The position numbers were made by a program, and so were the translations under genes. This document shows, piece after piece, positions 49,301 to 61,300 of a stretch of 64,000 bases of DNA (position 1 is its first letter; every line of letters begins with the position of its first letter). This stretch comes from Microvelia longipes (Eukaryota; Arthropoda; Insecta; Hemiptera; Veliidae). The notes beneath the pieces were generated by a model. It worked only from the letters and a program-made list of their open reading frames with translations. It did no database searches and was not told the origin of the DNA. The stretch is taken from contig JACMZG010001863.1 of the NCBI GenBank assembly GCA_018340805.1, positions 51,149,172 to 51,213,171 on the forward strand, given 5' to 3'.

Positions 49301-52300
49301 AGAGAGAAAGAGGGTAGATGATATTTTAATGGGCTGTGTCTTATAAATGAAGCAATGTAGGTAAAAAACTACCAGGGCTAAAAATATTTGTTTTCTTTTA
49401 TGTTCAACTTTTATTTGATTTAAAAAAAATCTATAATAATTTTAAAAATTTGCTGAGTCACCATATTGTCCAGCCCCAGATTAAATCCGCAGATTTGTGG
49501 TTTTCTTACTCTACTTTATAGTCCTGTTAATACTATGACCAAATGGTGTATAAATATAATGACATACTCTTGTTAAATTGTACTCTAAACACTATCTCCC
49601 TCCCTAATGAGTGTTGGTATCAGTGTACTGCACAGGCAGACAAAACTCAGATTAATATTTAAATTGGGGGGATCAAAGCGGGGATGGTGCGATATTTCAC
49701 ACTATATCTTTGTGAAAATCACTCAAGCATTTACAAATATTGCATTGATATGTTTTTTCCTCTGAGTGGCAAAACTCTTAATTATATTCTTTATCTTTGT
49801 TCAGGTTGACTGCGTTTGTGTTGAAATCATTTGCCAGTGCCAAGCCCTACATGAATATAGATGAGAAAGTAATGAAAGAAGGATTAAGCTGGCTCGCCAG
49901 ACACCAGGCTCCCAATGGATCTTTCCCCGAGGTTAGTATCTATAGTGTAGCACATGATTATAATCAGTTGATAGCATGGGAAAATAGTGCTGAGGAACCA
50001 ATGAGGTTGGTCTCATATGAAATTGTGGGCGTAGTTTAACATTCAGGACAAACCTCATGAGCTCCCTCGCATTATTTTGCCACACTGTCAACTGATTATA
50101 ACCATGTGTGTAAGACACACACTTATAATTAGTTCATAATTCATCTATAGTCTATACAGATAATTATTACCTTTTTATTTATACTCGTTATTTCCTACTT
50201 TTTATTATACCTAATTATTTACCTCTGTCTATTAACTTTTTACTATCGTGTACATTGGTACAGGATGAAACAATCATCATTAAAGCTATAATGTATCTAC
50301 ATGGATCTAGCTTTATTCATGATTTTATTTCTAGATGCATTAGTAGTAGTAGTAGTAAGAGGGGGAGGGAGTGGACAAGCCTGTTTGGGCCATATTATTG
50401 TCCTTTCGAGGAACTCACTATTGGATCCTCTTCTATTGTTTTACTTTGTAAAATTTAATGAAAAATAAAGAATTGTTATTATTAACCCCTAATACTCAAC
50501 GATACAAAACACAATTAGTAATGCTGTTGTCATTCCATTTTAAATTCTATTATTTAATGATCTCTAAATAAAGGTTTCACACAAAAATTAAATTTTATTG
50601 TTTAACAATTCCTTAATTATGTTCTTTGCCTATTTTTAAATTTATTGTTAGTTAATTTCTAAATACTGTATTTAGCTCTTCATTCTCTTTTTAGCTTATC
50701 CTAAAGTTATCCTGACAGATAATCTCTAAATATTGTTTCTTAATTCTTAAATAATGTTATTAGTCTTTAAGTTTTGTTGTTTGATAATTCTACATACTGT
50801 TCAGTCAATTTTTTTTAAATTTTATTGTATAATAATTTATATTCTTGATTCACTCTTTTGATACTTTTTAATGCTCCTCCACTCTCAGGCTTAGCCTTGT
50901 GGTGATGCACTCTTTTATTCTTAGTATAAAGACAATTTATAGATGTATTGTATTATAGTTTAAAAAAAAATGTATTATAAACCAAATAAAGGATTTTAGA
51001 ATTTGAATTTGATCCTTCACCACACCACCAGAACCTTTTCAAGTGGATACTAGTAGGACTTCTATGATGGATGAAAGTTAAAAGATCCTGCTATCTTAAA
51101 GACTCCTAGCCATGTATCTCTTACCTGCTCCAACTAGTTTAAATCTTTCCCTTCCCAAATCCTTCACACCTTCCTACGTCATGTTAGGCTATTTTCTCAT
51201 TGTCATCATCACGTACTAGACATATGCAAGTGTCGACTTACTTTATTAGTGCTTCAACTTTTTTTTTTTATTTTATGTAACTTTCATTCCATTCAATAGA
51301 ATGGAATGAAAGTATAATCAAACTAATAAGTTCGATTATACGTAAAATCTATTGATTTTTAGTGATAATAATATGATTATAAATTAAAAGTATTGCCAAT
51401 TCTTAATAGGCAAAAGAAAAAAGTGATAATATTAAAACCCACTAAAATCAGAACAAATAGTGTTTAATTAGAAAAAACTGTGATAATTAATAAACACCAT
51501 CTTAAATTAGACAAAAATAGTGTTATAATTAATTATCACTATTAACTGCAATTAATCCTTTCATAAAAGTAATGGATTACTTTTATAATGAAAGTAATTC
51601 TCTTATTATATTTTGTATCTTAGTATATTTACACAATTTCAAACAATTTCTAACTACTTACTGAACTTCTGTCATGCATAGGATAAAAACCACCCAGTAG
51701 TCGACCTCCAAAAAAAATTGTGTTATATTAGAAAAAAATAGTAATAATATTAATTAAAACCAACTTAAATCAGAATGTTGTCAGGATGGTCAAAATGGTG
51801 TTTAAATAGAAAACAAATCCAGTGATAACTCTAACTTTAATCAGAAAAAGTGATTGTAACTCCAAATTTTATCAGAAAAATAGTTTTTAATAAGAAACAA
51901 AAAAACAGTGTTGCCTTATCTGTCTTAACAAAATTACTTGAGACATTTATTGTGTTGTTTTAGGTTGGTACTGTGAGTCACAAAGACATGCAAGGTGGAT
52001 CAGGACAAGGTCTGGCTCTGACTTCTTTCTCCCTCTTACCATTCCTTGCTGAGAATGACACAGCTTATTCAGACACAGTAGAGAAATCTCTCAAGTACAT
52101 CACATCCCAGCTGGATAGTATCAGCAATGATAGCTATTCACTCGCTATCTCAGCATATGCTCTCCACCTGGCTGGTCACCCTGACAAAGAGAAAGCTTTC
52201 GATATGCTTCAAAATAATGCTGAAACTTTGAACCAAGGTTTGTTAGTTTTCAGATAAAATTTCATATTTAAAAATATTCCTATACACTTAAACAAAAAAA

Positions 52301-55300
52301 AATTACCCTTCCTTTGTCCTACTTTCACTTTTGAAACTTTTCTGTTTGATATCATATGTGATATATTTTTTAATTGATTTATTATTTATTACATTATTAG
52401 TTTATACTTATATAACTATAAATAAGTCATAAAGTTTTACAAAATTTAGGCACTAAACAATTTTTGATTATTAACTTCAGAGCCTCAAAAAAGGTAATCC
52501 TTGATACAGGAGGCTCTTAGTCACTTTTATTATACAACTTTTTCTAATTTGATTCACATATTATTTATTTATGTAGTTAACATGTATAAAATATTATATA
52601 AGAAAATGTAAATAATAATAAAAATACTAATACTAATACATAAAGTAATATAAAAAATACATCACTAAAAGAAAAGAAGAGAAATCAATTTGTGCATACA
52701 TAAAAATAAAATTTATGAGATAGTCTGCCAGATCTTAATTTCAGATTTGAATTTATTGAAGGAATATTTTTAATTTGAATAACATTTTTAAAGGGTAACA
52801 TTTTGATTATTATTTTTATGGGAGTTTGTCATTTGATAGGTTCTATGAAAAGGTGGAAGCGAGCGGCCAAGAAGTCAGATACAGAAAACCCCTACGCTCT
52901 CAGCCCTAACTCGGTGGATGTTGAGATGACTGCGTATGCATTGTTGGTCTACTTGGACAGAGGTCTAACGGAGGAGAGCATGCCCATAATGACTTGGCTT
53001 CTTTCTCAGCAGAATTCTGATGGAGGATTTGCTTCTACTCAGGTGATTTGAATTTTAGGCGAAAATAGAGAAAAACATTAGCCTCTACTATTTATAAATA
53101 ATCAATTTATATAAATAGTGCTGACTAGTGTAATGTAGTCTCATTACATTGTGTTTAGCATCAGTCACTTGGAGTAATTGCTTTGGTTTTAACTTTATTT
53201 ATTTTAATTTGTTTACTTCTTGTTAAGAAAACACCTAATTATTTTACTGATTTTATAACTTTTATTAGTTCTAGGAATGATATCTTATTAATTATATCAT
53301 AATTAGATAATATAAGATAATTTATATTATCTTATATTATATTACAGGCGCTGACAGAGCCTGCACTCACTCTGACCTTCAATTAATTCCGAAGAATATA
53401 ATGTGAAGTATTTACCAGAGACGAGCGGTGCTCTCTTACCGCCATCATGCATGGCAAGCAAAACATATATCATTTGATACTACCGAGTTTTACAAAACAT
53501 GAATAGTTGACTCAATATAATTGTGTGAGAGACACCTAGGAAATGTAACAAGCAGTTCAGGCTCTGTCGGCGCCTTGATGAGTTAGACGTAACGAAACAG
53601 AGTGGGACATGACATTATGCTGAGCCATCAATGATGACGAATGTCGAATGACGGAACAGTTCCCAGATGTAGCATTGCATTTTGCTTGTTACATTTCCTT
53701 GGTGTCTCTCGCACAATTATATTTTGTCAACTATTCATGTTTTGCAAAACTCTGTAGTATCAAATGATATATGTTTTACTTGCCATGCATGATGGCGGTA
53801 AAAGATAACTGCTCGTCTGTGGTAAATACTTCACATTATATTCTTCGGAATTAATTGAAGGTCAGAGAGAGTTCAGGCTCTGTGGACGCCCTTTGAGTTT
53901 CATTTTGCTTGTTACATTTCCTAGGTGTCTCTCCACACAATTAAATTAATTAATAATTAATTTTTATTAAATTAAATTTAAAAAGGTTTTTAAAACCTTT
54001 TTTATAGTAAAGAAATACTATTATATTAATGATATGTTAAAAAATCTAAAGATATCTATTTTTTGTATTCTAATGAGTCAGCATGTATTGCTTGTGTTTA
54101 TTTTGCTTAGTAAAGAATTTGAATTTAACTTGTTGAATATGGTCGGAGAGCCAAAGTTTTGTTCCCTCAAAATTTTTGAGTCCTTTTGTCAGAGTGGTTT
54201 CCTTTGTCTACCACCTTCACTAAGAGTCTCTCTTAGTCAAAGAACTAATTTACAGACTTATAAGCTTAACACTATGTGAGAATATAAAGGCTGTCTTCTC
54301 ATTATGCCCACACATGGAACAGTTAGCTTATGACTGACTCTTAACATAACATATTGGGTGTTTACTCAAAATGCTATTGGTTACTCAAAACCACTTTTGA
54401 GTCCAGTTATGTTTTACGTAATCTGAGTTCTACTGATACAATTGTACCAAAAACTATTTTAAATTATTCCTATATTTAGAAACTTTAACCATATAAAGTT
54501 GAAAAAAAAAAATTAAATGTAAATTGTCCAAAATATTGTTTTTGTTTTATCTAGTATATTGTTATTTGGGTACTTCTTTAGATAGTTACTCCCCCAGATG
54601 GTTACTCCCCAAAAGGGAGTAACCAAGGATTTGATGTAGATAATTACTCCCTTATAACAAAGTAAGAAAAAGAAAGGTCAAAGGGCGAAATGTATATTAA
54701 AAAAAAAAGAAAAAAGAGAAGGGACACTTTCATAGAAAAGGAACCCTCAATTATCGGTACTTTTTCTGTATAAGTACCCATGGGGCGACATTATAGGCAA
54801 AGTATTGAATATAATGAATTTAATATAAATAAACTGGAGATATTCAACCTCTAATGGGGCAAGTTGTGGAAATACATGGACCAATGAGGTATCAATTTCT
54901 ATAAAAGTACCTGAAAAGGAATATTGGAAAAAAACGTATAGAAATAAAATAAATATTATAAAGAAAGAATACATTAATATGTGATAAACTCATAAATAAA
55001 TAGGTCAATATATATTCAAAATTAAAATAATAATTATGAAATATACTTAAATGATATTAAGTAATAAATATTATAAATAAATAATGTGTCAGTAATTATG
55101 AAGAGTTAAAGTAAAAATATAAAACGCCAAACATAAAACTTAAAGCAATATGCATAGACGACAGAGAAGCAAATTTGATAAAAGCACAATGTATAATAAA
55201 GTTATAGAAACATGAAAGTAAAGACATTAAAATGTTTTACTTACTTTGAAAACCCTTGTATAATTATAATTTCAATATTGATTCGAATTTACGTGAGATA

Positions 55301-58300
55301 AAACGTACACAATGAGATTTCCACAATCAATTAAAAGTGATTTTTTTACTAAAAGAATAAAGCTGTTAACAGATTTATGGAATTTGTAAAAATTAAATGA
55401 AAATGTCAAACAAAAATGACAAATGTCATTAACTAATTTAAATATGGAAATATACATAACTTCATGAAAATGCAACTACGGAGCATGAAGTTGTGTAATA
55501 AAAGATAGCGTTGTACGGGAGTAACTATCTGAAAAAGGTTACTCCCTTCATAGCGGGTTGGGGAATAACCATCTGAAGAAGGTTACTCAGAGACTTTCTT
55601 TGAATGGTTACTCCCCTCATAGTGTTGTAGGGGAGTAACCATCTGAAGAAGGTTACTCAGAGACCTTCTTTGAATGGTTACTCCCCTCATAGCGTTGTAG
55701 GGGAGTAACCATCTGAAGAAGGTTACTCAGAGACCTTCTTTGAATGGTTACTCCCCTCATAGCGTTGTAGGGGAGTAACCATCTGAAGAAGGTTACTCAG
55801 AGACCTTCTTTAAATGGTTACTCCCCTTATTTAAGATACCATATCTTTGTCTTTCCCCCTATTCTAACCCCAACAAAAGCCCCAATGCTTTTCTACTTCC
55901 CCGGGTAAGAGCGTATAATAAGGTAAATATATAAAGATTAGTAATAAAATAAAAAAACTAAGGGGAGTAACCAAAAAAGGGAGTAACCAGTCTGATCTGT
56001 CAAAGGGGAGTTACAATCTAAAGAAGGTCACATAAATAAAAAAAGCAGTATAGTACTCCCCAAAAAGGGAGTAACTGTCTAAAGAAGTGCCGTTATTTGT
56101 TTCTCAATCTTTGTTTGGTATGCAGGACACAGTGGTTGCTTTGAGTGCTCTCTCCAAGCTAGCTTCTAGGATCGCTGATAAGAACCCTGATATAACTGCT
56201 ACATTTTTATTCGGTGACTCGTCTGAGCAATTGAAGATCAATTCGGACAACGCACTCGTCCTCCAGAAGAAACAAGTAATTTTTATTTGAATAGTTTCAC
56301 TTTTAATTGTTCAGCAGAATAGTATAGTTGTAATAGTTATTTATGCAACAAGGGATGAAAGTAAGTTTTACTGCTCAAGTTAAAGTTTCGTCCTAAGGCA
56401 GCACCGAAGGAGGAAATTTCATTAGCTCACGAGGCTGGTAGGCCGAGGGAGATAAACTAGTTAGCTCCCGAGGCTTGTTAGTTAACTTACATTTTGGCTC
56501 CCGAGGCTTGACAAGGGAGATAGTACGAGAGCTGAAAACTTTCATCCCTTGTTGCATATTAAATTTTATCTACGACTAGAGAACTAATACTAACAACTAT
56601 TAATATATTCTTCAGCTCCTTAATTGTTATTGTGTTAGTTTAGTTTATTCTTACCATGTCAATTACTCTGATGAAGAGAGAATAAAGCCACTATCTTCAC
56701 ATTATTTTATTGTAAGCTGTCAATAGAATAATGTGTAATACTATATTTGTAATTTAAACATTAGCGTGTGTATATTGTATATTCTACCTGTAGTACCAAC
56801 ATAACACCAAAAAATTTCCTAAAATTCCTAAAAATTTTACTCAAAAATTATGTCAAGTTGGCAACACTTTCACTTTTCCTCCCCAGGGAGTAAAAGTACG
56901 TTTACAGTGTGAGATAACAAGACTGTAAGTAGAACTTACAATACAAGGAGTAGATAAATGTTTTTTTCTAGTGACTAGCTAGAACTGCTGTTGTATTTTT
57001 ACTTTTCTTCATTTATACCATAGTTATATAGGAAAAGTATTGTGTTTGCGAAAAAATGTAAAACCGGGATGTCACAATCATCTGTTTCAGGTGTTTTTAT
57101 TGCCTCATGAGGGGTTTTCACAAAGTTGTCTTGTCTATCTGTTTGTGTATGTGTGTCTGTTGTGTCATTATAGCTACTAGAATATTTATGCTGGAGAATT
57201 GAAACTTGGTACATTTTTTATTTAATTTTTGCTGGGTCATTATTGCTGGTTAATGAGGTCGTAAAAAATTATTTGCCGGGAAGTACAACTACATCAATAG
57301 ATTGATGTAATTGTACTACTAGATACAAAACCTTGTACCTAGTATGAAAAAAATGAAGAATGAAAAAAATGACCCAAGTTTACTACCAAGTATGGCTTAC
57401 CCTCCCCCCCCCCTTTAATGAAGAAATTCAAAATATAAACATGAAGAAAAAAGAAAATTATTTTAGGGAATCAAAATAAGAAAAAAAATAATATCATTTT
57501 TATGCTTAGGATTTAAAAAATAATCTATTTTTTGTGTCTCTGTATTATTTATCTTGACTTCTTTATACGAAATCAATAAAAATAAATAAATAAAAAAAGA
57601 TTAAAACTTGTAGCTTTTGATAAATTATAAGTAAATTATCCATAAAAATTGGAGAATAATTATAATAGTATGGTTAAGATTCCTCTTATAGAGGAACCAC
57701 AGCATATGCTGATTTGCATGTTTTAAAAAAATAGAACTTATCATAATAAATATTTTTTTTTACTAGCAATAAATGGTTATTGTATTGTATTGTATTACTT
57801 ACATACCATACTTAAAAACTATTAGTAACACTGAAAAGCTAATTTGGAGTAAATTTTGCAAACATTTAAAAATAATCATATAACAGAAAAATGTTGCGAT
57901 CAATTTGAAATTTGGCACGCATGTAGCAATGTGTAAGACTAGCATATGTGCCATGTTTCATCTCATTATCAGCATTAGTATAATTTTTATTTAACGACTT
58001 GTGTACGTTTTTTAAACAATCAGAAATTTATCCAATTGAGTTGAAATTTGGTGTATACCTTGTAATACAATATAATGTGTATACCTTATATACTATTGTA
58101 TATACCTTGTGTTGTATATACTTTGTGTGTATACCTTGTGTTGTATATACCTTGTGTGTATACCTTGTGTGTATACCTTGTGTTGTATATACCTTGTGTG
58201 TATACCTTGTGTTGTATATACCTTGTGTGTATACCTTGTATACATAAAATAAAGGTAATAATGAGGTAATAACACTACCTTACCTACTTACCCCCTATAT

Positions 58301-61300
58301 TTTACTACCTGTATATTTTTTAGCCTTTTTATTTAACACTCTTCTTCGACCAATTTCAAGTCTTGACTTCATTGCAATGTGTATATTTGTTACAGCTTCC
58401 TAGTAAAGTTCGAGAACTAGAAGTCTCAGCTAAAGGGAAGGGATTTGCAGTGGTGCAAGTTTCTTATAGTTACAATGTCAACGTCAATGGTGCTTACCCC
58501 ATGTTTAACCTGACACCCACTGTTAGTAACGCTTCCACTGAAAACCAGCTGTTATTGGACATATGCTCAAGGTTTGTATCTAGTCGAATACAGTGGAAAT
58601 AATTCATTAAGGCAGGGCAGTAATGTTGATATTTTTGTACTTTGGTTGGGGGGGGGGTTAAGGGTTAAGAATTATTGAATATGAAAATGAGTGTAAAATT
58701 TTGATGTATGAACATCATAAGGCTAATATTCTGATAAAAAGTCAACTACTAGATGTTATAAATTAATAGAGCAATTCCTTATGGAGCTAGGTTAGATACT
58801 GATATTTTGGCTACACTGTGTGTTAAAATGGTCTCAACAGTTAGGCTGGGTGGCAGTACTGTGCCTTGCCACTTATATAATTGCCTTTTAAATAGTTATA
58901 ACATTTATTAAGAATAACTATGCCTTAACATTATTAAGGCAATAACTAAGATTAGTATTATATATAGAAGGAGCTCTACTAATAACACGAAAGGCGGTTC
59001 ACTGGTGGTCTTAAGTATTGCTGCCACCCTAACAATATACAATTTTCTTATAAAAATGTTAGCAATACTCCCGGTTGCTGAATTATTATGATCTATTTTT
59101 AATTAATGATTGATTATTATTCATAAAATACTAATATAAATATTGGTGCATTACAATATTTAAAGCATTTTAAATTGTAGTTTAACGTTATTAATTAAAA
59201 TTATATTAAAAGTATTACTCGTCAATTAAATGTAGATTCTTGTATTCCGCTACCCTTTTGCCATCTAAGACCGGTTTTATTAAATACTCAGCAGGAGTTT
59301 TAAGTTATTTTATTTGTTCTTTACGATCTTTCTTCATTAATGGATATTTATGACACATATTTAAAATCCCATATAAAATTATTGACCAAACTATTTAAAC
59401 TAGATAGTTTGGTCAATAATTTTATATGGGATTTTAAATATGTGTCATAAATATCCATTAATGAAGAAAGATCGTAAAGAACAAATAAAATAACTTAAAA
59501 CTCCTGCTGAGTATTTAATAAAACCGGTCTTAGATGGCAAAAGGGTAGCGGAATACAAGAATCTACATTTAATTGACGAGTACTACTTTTAATATAATTT
59601 TAATTAATAACGTTAAACTACATTACCTATCTGACCACTTCCTCATAAAATTATCTAGTTCATATTTGAAATAATGTTTTGTTGTTAGGGTGGTGCCCCT
59701 ACTTATGACCACCAGTCAACCGGGTTTCGTGTTATCAGTAGAATTATAATGTGTTTACGGTTCTATGCTCCTTCTTGAGGGCAAGAATGACCTCAAATGT
59801 AACATAACAAATGAAACCTGATATCATAACATATTGATCTGACCTGAATCAATATGATCTCACAATTATTTAATATCTTATTTTATTTATTACTTTTCCT
59901 CATTTATACAGTAGGTATATAGGAAAAGTATTGTGTTTGCAAATAAATCCAAAAACCGGGATGTCACCAGAATTATCTGTTTCAGGTGTTTTTTTAAGGC
60001 CTCCTGAGTGGTTTTTGCAAAGTTGTATGTGTGTCTGTTGTGTCATTGTAGCTACCAGAGTATTTATGCAAGAGAGTTGACACTTTGTACAAAAATCAGT
60101 CTACCGCTGTAATTGTGCTATTTGTAAAATAATTTGTTTATGACGTCATTGAATACTGACTCAGCAGTAATGACGGAATAATGACAGGAAACATTTGGAA
60201 AAATCATATAACGTAGAAAAATGATGTGATCCGAATGAAAGACAAAATTTAGAAAAAATATTGCTACAAACAGTAGCACTTTAAGATAAACTAAAAAGAG
60301 AATGAAGAGCTAAATACAGTATTTAGAAATTAACTAACAATAAATTTAAAAATAGACAAAGAACAGAATTTAGGAATAATTAAACAATAAAATTTAATTT
60401 GGTGTAAAAACCTTGTTTAGAGATCATTAAATAATAGAATTTAAAATGGAATGAAAACAGCATTTACAAATTATCGAGTAATGTTTGGGCTAAAGTGAGA
60501 CTAGTCACGATTGGCCCGCACTGAGTACAACTCACTAGCTCGGGAACAGTATTAACGGCTAAGAAATCAACAAAACAAATAGAATACAAATAAATACCAT
60601 ACCATGTATTTTACATAAATCAAGTAAATGGGGCCAAGCGAGCTATGAAAGAAATGGGGCAATGGTGTTAAATTTTGGTGATTGTTGCTCGTGATGAATA
60701 AGGTGAATGCCTGCACCAGACCTCCAAAATAGAATAATTATAGCTAAGCAAAACCTGACTATGTTATGTAAATGTTGAATCCAAAGTTCCAATTTAGGTG
60801 TTTCATTTATAGAATTAGGTGGCTTCAGTATTGCTGGATGTTGTCTATGAAGGGGGTAAATTCACAACACAGCACAGTCCAAGAAATTGAATTGCTAATT
60901 AAATGATTGGCACAAATTTCACCTCCAGAAAGGGGCTTATGTGAAACGGCACAAAATTATAAAAGAAATCAAAATTGCAAAAAAAACTCAAAGGAAACTT
61001 GTATCACCACCACTTTTTCTTCATCTTGCTTCCATTGCTAGTTGAATTAGCTGGTGCAGCAAATCTAAATTGAGATTCAGGTCCAGAGTTGGTTACACTG
61101 GCAAAGAATTAAAAGATGCTAAATCAGCAACACGGCAAAGTCTTCCAGGTTTAGCAGTGAATTCCCTATTCCAGGTGAAGGTTAATAACTCAATAAAAGG
61201 ACAATACATGGTAAAGCTCATGTTATCAATTTTAACACTACGATGGTAGGGCTAGTCCCGAACAAGTAATAAAATTTAAAAGTTGTAAGGAAACAGTGCT

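Noticed and set aside
57999..58275. Overlapping 60-82-codon frames rich in Cys/Tyr/Val
   Set aside because: TGTATACCTTG microsatellite-like array; low-complexity translation.
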